A stretch of 64,000 bases of DNA from Sarcocystis neurona (lineage: Eukaryota > Apicomplexa > Conoidasida > Eucoccidiorida > Sarcocystidae), in contig KL647315.1 of the NCBI GenBank assembly GCA_000727475.1, forward strand, positions 424,406-488,405. The letters run 5' to 3'. Within the stretch, counting starts at the first letter, position 1. Every line of letters begins with the position of its first letter. The notes under the pieces are model-generated. The model had not been told where the DNA came from and did no database searches. It was given only the letters and a program-made list of their open reading frames with translations. Position numbers and translations under genes: made by a program. This document shows positions 1-11,927 of this stretch, in pieces.

Positions 1-247
1 AACATAAAGACGAGGGTGTGTGTAGATCGTCGTCTGTACGCGTTGCGCGCGTTCGCAGAGGCGTACCGGCGAGTGAAGGGGCCAGATTTTCTTGTGCGTG
101 CTAGTGATGGGAGTGGGCTGATTACCTGCGCGGCGACATCCTTTTTCTTTTCGTCGGAGCGCTCCTGCCGTCCGACTTGGCCCGCGTGTATCGGTGTGTG
201 TGTGTGGACACTTCTGCGTGTGTGATCGACGCTGTTTCAATGGGAAG
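1..247 (+). other. Probable intron upstream of the first fumarase exon in the window
   Basis: No stretch here resembles the part of class I fumarase that should precede residue block ALLNPTTLL. The open frame at 16-225 does not match the family. The sequence is T/G-rich and ends in an AG at 246-247 where similarity starts, so I read it as the tail of an intron. The 5' exons of the gene lie to the left of the window. Confidence 0.5.
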
Positions 248-3200
248 GCGTTGTTGAACCCGACGACATTGCTGGACTTCATCACCAAGCACGTGAAAAC
301 GATAGGGACGTCAGCCTGCCCACCATACCACCTGGCGATTGTGATTGGCGGACTCAGCGCCGAGCACACGTTAAAGGCAGTGAAGCTTGCTTCCTGTCGC
401 TACCTGGACGGGCTGCCGAGAAGCGGGGGCGAAGAAAGCTACGGCTTCAGAGATCTGGAGTGGGAAGAGAAAATTCTCAAAGTGACGCGGGAGCTCGGCA
501 TAGGCGCGCAGTTCGGAGGGAAGTACTTCTGCCACGACGTTCGTGTTATCCGACTACCCAGACACGGCGCGTCTTGTCCCGTCGGGATCGGCGTCTCGTG
601 CTCTGCGGATCGCCAAATTCTGGGGCACATCAATGAACACGGTGGTGAGCCAGTGCAACATTGACACAAAGGCTGATCCTTCCCTCTTACACAAACGAGC
701 ACACACATATATATGCCTACATAAAAAATTGTACACTAGCATATGTGTATATGTGTATGTACGTGAGCGTGTGAGTACGAGAAATGCGGACCCACACGTC
801 CTGAGGCGCGCGCTCTGGAGGCGCTGACGTACCCGCTGTCCCAGGGCTACGTGTGCAGCACGTCTTTCTCTGTCGCTTAGAGTAAATATAAATGCTGCGT
901 CGCCTCCACAAAGGTGTTCGAAGTTCCGTGATGACTGAGGGATCTTCCGCTTCTTTCTGAGGGTGGAACCCAACGACGGGAGGCGGCAATGACGGGAGGC
1001 GTTGTTAGCGTGCACGCACAGGCGGCAGAGAAGTGTCTGTGGTCCTGCTGAGGACTCCTGCTGGTGGCGACTGAGTGGGTCTTTCCCGCTGAAAAAGACG
1101 CGTTCCACCTGTAATAATAGCTAGCCACGAATCTTCGTTTCAAAAAAGAAGTTCCTGCAAGGCAAGAAGATTAGACAGTAAAGAAGCTGGTATGTTCTGA
1201 GGGGAGGGGGACGACAGAGAGACTCGAAGAAAGAACCACTTTGAAAGACAATCCCTTCTACATGTACAGGGACCACGTCGACCTGTATTCGTGTGTCATC
1301 CTGTGTGTACTTGCGTTTTCGTTCACGATTCTATCTACTTTGTCTGTGTATCTGTGTGTCTTTCTCTGTTTTCTTCTTCTCCATAATGTACGTATCCCTG
1401 TGTTTCTTTTCCACGTCCCAGAAGCTCGACGTATCTTCGTGTGCGTCTTCCCCACACTCAGCGTCTGTCCACCAGAGTCTTCGGCGGTCGGTGTTTGTCT
1501 ACAGCGCCACCAGGGGCGTACACCTCCGTCCCACCGTGTTCGCCGGCTCGTGCGGGTCTGAAAGTCCTTCGAAGCGTGTCACGTTGAATGATTTTCTCTT
1601 CCTCACGCCTTTGTTTGCTTTTTTCCTTCGTGTGCGATGTTGGGTACTAGTGTTTCTCGAGCAACTCGAGGAGAACCCAGCTCAGTTTTTGCCCGAGGTG
1701 ATGAGCGAGCACCTTACGCAGGAAGCGAGTGACGCTGTTCATGTGGATTTGAACAAACCCATGAAAGAGATCTGCCGTCAGCTCTCGCAGTATGGCACAG
1801 CCACACGTCTCTCCCTCAAAGGGACGATGATAGTCGCACGGGACATCGCTCATGCGAAGCTCCTCGAGCAGCTGCAACGCGAAGGCGACTTGCCTGACTA
1901 CTTCAAAAACCACCCCGTCTACTATGCAGGTAAAGCCTGCGACTGTCGGTATACGCCGTCTCTCGCGGGCGTATGGATGTGCGCACACACAGCGACACAT
2001 GTGCGAATGGTTGACGGGAAAGAATAGTGAGCACGTATGTAATGAGCTTTTGTTCCAGAAGGTCAGGTGGGTCGCGTTGGGAGGGTTCGTCTGACTGTCT
2101 GACAGCTTCAGCAGGATCACTCGCGCAGGCCTGACAACTTGTACGTCAACGTCTGTGTTAACATCTGCACTGTCTCCTGCGAGCAAGTACACTTCTTACG
2201 CGTCTGCGTCTGCAGTGACCAATTTCTTCGGCGCGCCGCCTGCGGCGTGCCCACTGTGATCCCTCTGTCTACAGACCCTTGGGTCGCTCTGTAGACGTGC
2301 ACTTTTGAGGACAGCTGACCGCAGAAACGCACGTTTGTTACGAGCAGTGGCAAAATTTTATGTATTGCAGCGGCTTGCAGGGGCAATGCGCGTTTCCTTA
2401 GGGCTACAAACTGCTGCGCACACGTGTGTGGCCGGAGACACTGGCAATAGCTTTGCGTAGTCACTGACCCAGTGCAGGGGCAGTTTGACGACAGAGTTTT
2501 CTGCACGTGCCGGCCGGCCTGTGCACTGCAGGACCAGCGAAAACGCCGGCAGGCCACGCGTCGGGCTCCTTCGGTCCCACCACTGCGGGGCGTATGGATG
2601 TTTACGTGGAGAAGTTCATGGAGAAAGGGGGCTCGCTGATCACCTTGGCGAAGGGAAATCGCTCCAAGGCAGTTGCCCACGCTTGCAAAAAGTACGGTGG
2701 CTTTTACTTGGGCTCCATCGGAGGACCCGCCGCCATTCTCGGGCAGGACTGCATAAAAAAGGTTGACGTTGTTGCATTCCCCGAACTCGGCATGGAGGTA
2801 AGAGGACGACGGTGGCACGCACAGTGGGATGCCGTGCATAGGTCTGTGAGCGCGTTTACCTATAGGAGGTACACGCCGGTGCAGCGGTGGTATGAGTTCC
2901 TCAGCCGCGCGAACTTCTTTGAAGGACGTGCACACTTCTGTGTGGGCTGAGTACGTCGTCAAGGTGTATGCAGATTTTCACGCGTGAAAGCGTGTCGTTT
3001 TCATCAGATGCGTGAAACTGGAGGGGGGCTGAGAGTTAGCGTACGCAAGGGCGCGTAAGTTTGTGGGGCTGACGCAGCCACACGCGTACGCGAACAGGGA
3101 TCTGCCTACATACGGGAGTTTGAAGTAGTCATGCTATGGTACCTTTACACGTGGCATTGTACCGGCCTGTGTGGTAAGTAGATGACGCGAGGGACGCCGT

Positions 3201-4304
3201 ACGGGATTTGTAGGATGAACAAGTCCACGGCAGCTGCGCCGGTTCCACGTTTGAGGCTTCACGCAGACACCGGTACACACACGTACGTACAGACACACGT
3301 TAATGTACGTGTACGGATCTTGAGGCTTCTAGACAGCTGACACCTGCTACATAGGGATGAAGAGGTGGTTTCACGGTTTGACATGCAAGAGGAGGCACAC
3401 TGCAGTAAAATGTTTGTGGATAGGATGACTAACACGTCGGGACGTCATCTTAACGCGCGAGTTGCCGGTGGACGATGTTTTGTCCGGTGTCATGCGCTAG
3501 AGTACGTTTCTCATATCCGTGTAAGCGGGTGAACACGTGGGAGTTTGCCACTTCGGATACGTAATGGATGGAGGTTAGGACACAGCGTCCTCTCTAGCTT
3601 AGACTGCGGCGCCGTGGAAAATGACACGTCTCTCCACTCTCTCACGCGGACCACTGCCAGCTTTTGCGTAATGTGATACAGTACTCGCGTCCACTCACTG
3701 GTATCCAGACAGCGTTCAGCAGCAGTTCGTTTCTTCAGCGATCACGCGTGTGTACCTGTGAAGGAACGTAAGCGGCAACTTGACACACACGTGCTTGCCC
3801 GCTTAATTCATTGTGACTGAAGACGTCCTGCGCGTGAGTGTCCTTAGCACTGAGACGCTGTGTCAATTTTGCGTCAGTTTTTCTGGGAGGAAATGCAGGG
3901 GCCGCTTTAGTGTCTACGGGCGTACTTACTATGGATAAAGTTTTCTTTCCTCTTACAATACCTTCATTCAAGTGTTGAGTATAGAATACTATTGTTCTCT
4001 CGCTACTGTTCTTTGGTCACTCGGCCTCAAGTAGACCGCTGCTATCCTGCTGCAATATGAATGCATCGCCGTGGAAGTTTTTTTCCTCAAGTCCTTCATG
4101 GTGTATCCGTACGACACGTTACTGTTTCCTATTCCTTCTGTATCTTTGCTGTGCGGCCACATTCAACCGGTATGGTGTGGCCGTGGGAACGTCGTATGCC
4201 CTCACTTGTTACAGGCGGTGTGGAAAATCGAAGTTGAGGATTTTCCCGCATTTATAGTTATTGATGACAAAGGTCACGACTTCTACAGCAAGTGGCTGGG
4301 GTAA
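248..4304 (+). CDS. FH: Fumarate hydratase, class I (iron-sulfur type), 5'-truncated by window edge
   Basis: Class I fumarase reversibly hydrates fumarate to malate with a [4Fe-4S] cluster and is usually mitochondrial in apicomplexans. Four exons join in frame: 248-644, 1651-1929, 2532-2797 and 4215-4304, all with GT-AG introns and matching phases (1, 1, 0), giving the last 343 or so residues. Diagnostic blocks are [13 protein letters not shown] and [20 protein letters not shown], then [16 protein letters not shown] in exon 1; DLNKPM and [10 protein letters not shown] in exon 2; [11 protein letters not shown] and [16 protein letters not shown] in exon 3; and [19 protein letters not shown] in exon 4. 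The Cys of ACPPYH and the Cys of VSCSADR are 94 residues apart, the spacing of two cluster ligands in characterised class I fumarases (inference from family knowledge). Roughly 200 N-terminal residues, with the third ligand, lie outside the window. The first exon start is the least certain boundary. Intron 3 is about 1.4 kb and holds nothing I recognise. Confidence 0.93.
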
Positions 4305-4697
4305 GGGTGCACAGCGGTGGCTCAAAAATACTTGCCATGCTGGAATCCAGACAACGTTGCACTTTCCGAGTTGCGAGCTTTTTCGGCATCCGCCCGTCCA
4401 TTGACAAGGGCTCGTTCGTTATATGGGGACGTCGAGGAAGATGCCAATGGATACCTGTGTGTCGACGGACTGTTGTGTATGATTTAAGTAATGGTCTATG
4501 CACGTGAATGAGCCAGAGAAAAGGGCATCTTTTCCTGCGTCTAATGAGAGCGGACGCAAGTGTATGTGTTCCTGTCCAGCCTGCAGTCAAGCAAGCTGTT
4601 GGGAAGAGCCGGAAGACAGTGAAGAAACTGTGCATTTAGCGTCCTTTGTAGCGGAGTGTACCCTTTGCACGTGCAGAGCTCTAGATATGACCTAGTA

Positions 4698-4781
4698 GCA
4701 AATATGTGGGAGTGGTGATACATACAGGGATTCGCGTACGCAAATATGTGGGAGTGGTGATTCATAGAGGCACACGCGTAC
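4698..4781. repeat. Two-copy 42-bp tandem repeat
   Basis: Copies at 4698-4739 and 4740-4781 share the core AAATATGTGGGAGTGGTGAT and end in CGCGTAC. They differ at only a few bases, so the duplication looks recent. Confidence 0.85.
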
Positions 4782-4979
4782 GAGAAGAGTGGACACGCCG
4801 CAGTTGTCGTATACGCATTTTCTTTCCGGAGAGTACACACGAAACGCACCGTGTGTCGGTGGCGCCAAAAAGAAGAGGGTTATGTGGAATCGGCCACGAC
4901 GTGTAGCCCAGGAGTGGGCAATATGGTGGGTGTCGTTTGTACTAATTCTGGTGAAGCTTACCGAGCACACAGAACCTGT

Positions 4980-5071
4980 GTGAAGACGGTGTTGTATCGT
5001 TTGACAGAAGAGCGTCACGGAGCCTTGTGAAGACGTTGTTGTATCGTTTGGCAGAACAGCGTTACGGAGTG
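4980..5071. repeat. Two-copy 47-bp tandem repeat
   Basis: GTGAAGACG, TTGTATCGTTTG and CAGAA are repeated with a 47-bp period (copies starting at 4980 and 5027), with scattered substitutions. Confidence 0.8.
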
Positions 5072-5239
5072 CTGTCAACGGAGTTGGTGCTTCGGTTTAT
5101 TCAGGGAAACTGTGATAACAGCAGTCCGTGCCTCAGTGATGACATTCGCTGTGACACGGCTGCGTCTAAAAAATTGTTTGGACGCAAGCTTGTCTTCTGA
5201 AAACAGTCTGTCGAACTCGCAGAGATGATTCTGTCTGGA

Positions 5240-6636
5240 TCAAGTCAGAACGAAAGAACATAAATAAGTGTCAAGGGTGTCAAAGATGATCGTAGTGACA
5301 GATCCTCTCTTTGACGTCTGGGGAGAAGCGAGTCTCATCGGCAGGATGCGCCATGACGTCGGGAGTGAAGTCACACGATGCAGAAACTGGAGAGCAAGCG
5401 GTACAGCTTTCCCACTGTCTTCTTCAGTAAGCAGTGCTGCCGGTAAAAAGTTGCTTCGATGGACTTTTTCAAGATATAATGTTTGTGGTCGATTAGGGAA
5501 AACACGCATATGTTCAGAAGGGAAGTCGCCTTTGTTAATCACCCCGAGCAGAAGCTGCAAGTAGCCGTGAGGAGCCGCGGACTGTTTCCTCTTTAGCGTT
5601 CTTACTGTCGTCAAATGTTGCGTTCCACTGCGTAACATGCACTGCAGCGGTGGGTGTCACCAAACACTGAAGACGAGCGTGAACTGAACCGGTAAAAACA
5701 AGAACCTGACCTAGCGCGTACGCACAAAAACCCCACTCAACGCACAACGCATGCCGTACTAGCCGCGTGGTTCCAATGGTCTTTGAACGCAGCTCCATCA
5801 CATAGGAGCAGGTGGCTTTTTCGCGACAATTGCTCAAGAATGTCAAGACCTGCACTGCGGTGGGTATGTTCGTCTTAGTACATCACGGTGTACTGATCGT
5901 GCCCTACTTGCACGTGGGTGCAGGGACACGTAAGGATATCACATCACAGCAGCCTCCTGCTAGCGTGTCACACGTATGTGTGTGTTTAGGTGTCAGAAAA
6001 GAACCACGCATATATAGTTTGAGATGTCTCTCAGGCTAGTCGCTGCGTGCCCAGTTTCCCTACAGGGTAATGTACGTCTCCGTAGGCAAAATAAGTGGAG
6101 CACCACTTTCAAATTGATGTGCGTCGCCAATCAATTTGTGCACCCGCTATGATGGCTTCTCCCTTTTACGAGCAAGGTGCATGCGAGACACGCGTGAAGT
6201 CCTTACGCCCCGCATATGCTCTCCATGCTCTGCTTTTGTACACCTACACGCATTTTTGCGCGACATCATCTGCCCCGCTTGTACCTGCAGAAATAATCGT
6301 GGCTCAGCAGATGTACTCAGGGCCCCAACGGCCGAGTAAATTTTGCCACCATCAGGTTCAAAGAAGAGCAGGTACTCATGGTGGCCTCCCAGGACAGTAC
6401 TGTTCACGAAGGGTAGCCTCCTTGTGGCGCTTCCAGTACCCTAGCTGTGCTTTCTGAACGACTAGATAAGCCAGGCACCTCCCACTACCGACTTGACGAT
6501 ACGTGTACCGACTAGGCACAACAGGAAAACAACTCTGGGCCTGCAACTTGTACGTGTATAAACGTTTCGAATCGCCGAAACAATTGCCTGAAGGGTGAGG
6601 ATAAGCCCTCACAATGAAGGACAATTTACAGGACAT
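5240..6636 (-). mobile_element. Decayed Ty3/gypsy-like pol fragment (RNase H and integrase)
   Basis: On the minus strand, 6636-6376 reads like RNase H: a PVVPSR segment, then CLAYLVVQKAQLGYW followed by HKEATLR, where the family has ELLA, a tryptophan/HYL segment and a TDH strand. In another frame, 6400-6150 has YLLFFEPDGGKIYSAVGALS, matching the RNase H-to-integrase linker of gypsy elements (Y-PG--N--ADALSR). Further along, 5638-5240 resembles the first half of the integrase core, with FLPAALLTEEDSGKA where the family has HFIP and a TAE-type segment, followed by a LPTS turn. Frame changes and stops separate the blocks, so this is a pseudogene. I saw no LTRs, primer-binding site or polypurine tract. 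Confidence 0.5.
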
Positions 6637-6783
6637 GATAGTCTCGCATGATTTTCAGATGGTCGCTCCCACGTCAGGAAACGGTTTTTCTCGTGGCAGT
6701 ACTTGTTGTGAGGCCTTACAGGTACGCAGGAGCATCTGTGCTGAGTTGTCCGTCCCAGTGCTCAGTTGGCTTTTCTTCTCTAT

Positions 6784-9704
6784 CTAGTGAGCAAGACTAA
6801 TCTTCGCTTCAAATTCCAGATGCAGCATGACATCTTGTGGAGATATCTCTGCATAATCACACCCAAAAGACTCATTTGGCAGAGTCAGCCTGTAAAGGAA
6901 TGCTTCAAAGGTGCTGTTGAGCCGCTCCGCGTCTACGGTTTCCGCGTAATTTACAATGTGAAAAAGTATAAAAGGAATGTCTCTCATGGCCGACCGATAC
7001 TCGCAACGTTTTCCTACATGCTTTCTAACAGGATTACGGTCGGTACCCGACTGAACATACAGAGGTGTTCCAAGAGGACACCGAAGGGCATCGGTGTTGA
7101 CTCCACGTGCGATACCTGTATCGGTCCTCACACTTTCGAAAGAGGAGGTGCGTCGGCGAACAAGTTTTTTGTAATTCAAGCAGCAGGTCGACTCACAATG
7201 AACTATGATAACTCAGCATAAGCAGTACCACAACTGAAAACTCGATGTGCTATTTCGCTGCACTTCTACGGCCTATAAGGAAAGGGCAAATTGTCAAAAT
7301 TCCTCGAGGACAGTTGGTGACTCATTTTCAAAGAGTGTCCTTTTCGATAGGCACAGGGCTCCACGACCTGAACGAGACTGTCCGCTCTGTAACCGGGCGC
7401 CGTGGTGCCCTGGTCGCTGTTCCAATTCCCCGTGAAACGGTGTTGGGTTTGTAGATGAAATTATACAGGGGACAATGACGGCGCCTCCCCATTTCTGTGG
7501 CTACCTGTATATCGCAAAGTTCTGCCGACTCGCCAGAGCAGGCAAACACGGCGAGTGCGCCTTGGCAAACCTTTTTCCAGTGTTGTGTGTGCTAGCAGAC
7601 GAGCCTCGGAAGGTTGACTGGATGACAAGCTGTTTACCAGACGCGGTGCAGTTCGAAGAAGGTTTGATGCACAGGGGAGAATCTAGACTGTTGTGGGTAG
7701 GTCTATAAGGAGCTGCCACACCACGTGTGATCCAGACACCTGTATTTTCGAGGGTGGAGAATTATTTGAACACGGCGTCCAAGAAAAGGGAGCAGTCATT
7801 GCTCTAAGGGCTCTACAGGCTTGAAACTGCAAAGTGCCTGTCGAGTGGGCACGCTAATGATCTGGCTGACAGAGCAGAGGGAGCACAAGTAGACTACAAT
7901 CTCCGCCAGCCTTGTCGAACTGAGTAGGCCAATTCAAAATGGAGATTTTTCCGGTGGTGTCTTCTGTTTATATCTGAGCTCGCTAATCGTGCAGCAGAGT
8001 GGTACGCCAACATGTTGTGTAGCGCACCACAACAATTGTAGCTGATGCTGCTGATCAGTTCGCACCGGTGTGGTTTTCACCTTCGGTAGATGCTGCCTTT
8101 GTAGACCTGATACGGTTTCAGCAAATAATGCCACAGACTTCCAAGCCAAAACGCGTACACAAAGGTCGGCAGAACAGCCTGCAAAGCTAGACTTTTGAAA
8201 GCTCTCTCCTTTTCAACCGTAACAGCTGCGCGGAAAAAACAGAAACCTTCCATTACCAAAGAATGTGGATTGCACGACGGAAGTTAGGATCCTTACTTGG
8301 ACGACGTCCACGCTGAAGATGCGAGAGGGGCTTGTCCACGTGTGAAAACAGGGGTCGCTCCACACACATAGAAAGACACAGCAGATGCTGTGCTATGCAT
8401 GGAGGTGTCATGTCGCGCGGCACGTCTTTACAGAAAAGTGACTCCCGCGGTAGGAATCACAACGTCACACTTTGTTGTATCTGTTCCACTCATGTGCAAC
8501 TGTGCACGCACGTGCAGAAGACCAGCGATTACATCGTTTGTAGGATGTTAAAGAAGGAACATTTTGCTGCCCTCAGAGAGGCAGCCTGTCAAGGAGTGTT
8601 GTGTAAAAGCTTCAGCTACTAACTGAGCTTCGTTCGTCGTCTGTTGTGCTGCTGTAGTGGAGTTCTGCTTAGTTGTCGAAATTCTTGTGATTTCAACAAT
8701 TTGCCCAGATGTAGATGCAGTTGAAATACCAGAAGGCAAAGTAGGAGGGGCCGGGTGATAATGCTGTCCTACTACGTCCCGTGGCTTACTGGTTGTCCAG
8801 TGGACGCCGCCATTCGTGACTGACCAATCGTGATGTACGCAGCATGTATCTCAATATCAGATTCGCGTCCAATCACAGGGGAACCCCCGGGATTTCGTAG
8901 CTGCCCGCCTTCTAGTGCAGACGTCTACAGGCTCCTACGGACTCTAGTCGTGCAGCAGCTAGCTTGGGAAGCCGTTCTTCGTGTTCACAATATAGCAGAC
9001 AAAGCTCTACAACGGATGACGTTCCGTCACACAGATGTGCATCGTGAAAGAAATGCGTCAGGCACACTGTTGCCATGATGACCTGTTACTTGTAGTAATT
9101 TCCGCGAGGGTTGCTGATCCTCTGAATGCCGCTGGAATCGCACAGCGAGTTGGGCCTAGTTCCACCTCGGCGACCGAGACACCCACATTCTCAACCTATT
9201 CTCTGCAGGATTGTCTGCAGCCCAGAAGGAGTCGCGGCGAAGACGCAGTCAGTACTCGTATCACGGTTCTACTCAGCGGTTTACGTGATCTCAGGCACGG
9301 AACTATTAACAGCGTATGATTCTCTGTACTCGGTTGCGCGCGACTCAAAGCCGAGTCGCAGAATGTTGGGACGCAGGCAGCAGGTCGAGTAAGAACTCGC
9401 TCTTTCGTGTGTCATCATAGTTTAACGACGTCGAAGCCTGCTGGCCCAAGGGAGGCCCTACGGAAAAGACGCAGAGATGCACTGCAAAATTCGTCCTTCT
9501 TCGATGAATGCGACGGATTATAGAGGATATAGATATCCGTCTGCCCGATGAGTAGGCGACCTGCGGCGAGATGCACGGCATAATCAGTCGGTTTAGTACT
9601 GCGTAGAGGTCCACAAGCTTACTCAAAAGAGGAACGTGTGCCCTTTTTTTGAGTTCCTCCAGATAAAACACGCACGTGGCCTGTGCAAAAGCTCCTTTTG
9701 TCAT
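6784..9704 (-). mobile_element. Decayed Ty3/gypsy-like pol region (RT, RNase H, integrase)
   Basis: Minus-strand blocks occur in the canonical order RT, RNase H, integrase. In 9704-9345, VDLYAVLNRL corresponds to the RT motif VDYRALN, and a later GPPLGQQAST segment sits where MPFGLTNAPATF is expected. Near 9180-9130, CLGRRGGTRPN corresponds to the YLGH---G-RPD thumb motif. In 8259-7934, SLWHYLLKPYQVY resembles the RNase H segment WRHYLLG--F-V-TDH. In 7179-6784, TDRNPV and VDAERLNSTFEAFL match the integrase SDRDP and TDG-TER-N--LE motifs. Each block is intact over 60-130 codons, but stops and frame changes between them make it non-functional. The YxDD polymerase motif is not recognisable. Family: retrotransposon, probably chromovirus clade because that is what Eimeria is reported to carry; I could not confirm a chromodomain. 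Confidence 0.6.
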
Positions 9705-10855
9705 CTGCCACAGAAGTCCACCGCACTTCAGCAGAAACGTAGAACCAGGATGTATGTACGTATGGGTGTGTAGTCACAGCTGTGTGTACACACACATCCT
9801 TGACAGAAGACGACGTTTCCACGTATAGCCACCCAACTCTCACAGGCTCGGCCGAGAGAAAATTGTGAAGCCTGCTCTGTTGTGTTACGTAACATCTGCT
9901 GATACATATGTGGAAATTCCGTCGTACGCGGCTGTATGTAATTATACCCACATCTTGTCTACGTGTGTGTTTCGCACACGCAGAACATGCACCGCTTCTG
10001 TGCGAATGCGGTAATGGCTCGCGAAAGTGCGGGCATGCTTGCTTGCGAGAAATAATTGGTCCATGTGTAAGACATTTAAAAAAGCAACCAGTATCACACA
10101 AATACCACCAGGTCTCCTCCCGCTCGCACGCATTCTCACATTTAGCTGCCGCAAGTTTATCTGTGGGAGACCAGGCACTTGAAATTGTCTTTGCTGGTGG
10201 ATGATTTTCTGAACGAATGCCGCAACACTATCTAGTTGAGCTTCCAAAATATTTTGCAATGAGCAAAGAAACCACCTCCCCTGACAAAAGGCCTGCTTGA
10301 CCACACCACTCACGTAACCTAACGAGACTGCCGTCGCATTCGGATCCAGAGAAACTATGGCACCCAAACACCAGCACAATTATGCTCATACCGCTACGTT
10401 GTAAACTCCCTGCAATACACTGATGAAACGCCTCTGTCCGTACAGGGATGTACGTGTCTTCTCCGTGAACCCTGCCTATACATATTTGTGGCAAATCCAT
10501 AGGTCTACGCGACTGTACAAGAGCATCGTCGCGTGCGGGGCTGACGTGTGTACCACAGGTTGTACAAAGAACATATCACTAGGCTCTACACGTTCACTGA
10601 TGCCTTGATTTTACTTGTCAAGGATACCAGCCGCATTCTGGCATCGTTTTGCAGACGTGCACGTCCACGGAACCGAATGTCTGCATTTTCTTGTGGTTGG
10701 AAGCAGTCTTTCTTCCCATACCCGTAATGTTGAGGGGCAAAGTAACCGGTTCCCCAACTTTTCCTCCAATACTGCTACCCTTCCGGGGTGGGCTGTGTGG
10801 AAGCCGACACGGGAAACTCCCGTTGAAAGACGTAGCGGGAAATCCTATACATACG
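9705..10855. other. Unassigned DNA, where gag of the adjacent element would be expected
   Basis: On the minus strand, 10379-9942 has an open frame with a segment LEAQLDSVAAFVQKIIHQQ of coiled-coil character, as in some gag proteins. There is no zinc knuckle and no protease motif. I do not call a gene. Confidence 0.25.
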
Positions 10856-11290
10856 TGTATATATCTCTTTCGAGAGGCGTATATGTGTATATATATATAT
10901 ATGGATATATATATATATATATCCCCTACAGACGCAGATACATACATATATACATACATACGTATATATGTATATAAGTATAAACGTATGATGATAGGTA
11001 GTGACGCATACGTACACATGTACTTATACGCATATATGTGTACATCGAGAGAGAGAGACACGTACCGGTGTATATATATATATATATATGTATCTTGAGA
11101 GATGCACATATATATGCGTGTATGCATATAAGTGTATATATATATGTATATGTGAAAACGCACACATACACAAATATACATATATGTATATATATATACC
11201 AAGAGCTAGTGTACGTATACATATGTATGTCTTTCTCTCTCTACCTATACATATATACACACATACATAGATGCATATGAGTATACACAC
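10856..11290. repeat. TA-rich microsatellite block
   Basis: Long runs of TATATA and interrupted CATATATGTGTA units over about 430 bp. Open frames here encode Tyr/Ile/Cys/His strings in all frames and are not genes. Confidence 0.85.
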
Positions 11291-11927
11291 ACACTAGCAA
11301 GCTTTCTTGCTCGCGACACAAAAAAACTAAACGAAGGGATGCAGAAGACAAATCTGCTCGGAATCCACCTTCTGTCCTTTCGCGTGAACCACCAGCCCGC
11401 CACTGACCCACAATAATCGGCCGCAGCTCGGTCCGGACTCAAGAGTGCACAAGTACTGCCTTTGAGAGAAACGAGGAAGCATCCTACGCAGCAAACGAGC
11501 TGAGCATGGATTGGACGGCGCAGACAGGTACAGTTTCACCACGCCATCTCGTGAGCCTTTAATAGGCTTCTCTTTAGTTGTGTAGGAGTGAATCTACAAA
11601 AGACTCTTGTCAAAGAACTACACCGAGAAGGATTCCCCGTCCCTCTGTGATCAAGCACAAGATGCGACGGTCCACAGATGCCAACTGCGAAGTCGCGCCA
11701 AATTAAATGCATCTCGAGGCCTCTACTGAAGCGACCCTCTGTAATGCGAGCTCCGGCGGATGGTAAATTACACGTTTGCGCCCAACAAAGTGTGACCCGC
11801 CGAGGCACCTCTCTCTATCTAAGGCCGCGCGCGAACCGCACCCACCGCCCACAAACGCTTCGTACAGTATTATGAGAGGGCGCGGCGTATTCGGACAGGG
11901 CACGCAACAAAGTAGCCAGCCAGTCCT
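11291..11927. other. Intergenic, probable 3' flank of the COPI-associated gene
   Basis: I see no supportable coding exon. The minus strand just beyond the stop at 11928 would be the 3' UTR of the neighbouring gene. Confidence 0.4.

Larger units (their letters stand above)
4305..5239. other. Intergenic stretch with two short tandem duplications
   Basis: Lies downstream of the fumarase stop. I see no supportable gene, only the two tandem repeats listed separately. Confidence 0.5.

Noticed and set aside
6376..6530. Segment with YLV, GYW and EATLRE first read as a chromodomain after the integrase
   Set aside because: The same segment is followed by a sequence like the RNase H-integrase linker (Y-PG--N--ADALSR), so RNase H explains it better. 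No chromodomain is claimed.
10618..11290. Many overlapping frames rich in Tyr, Ile, His and Cys
   Set aside because: They are translations of TA/CATATA microsatellite in every frame.
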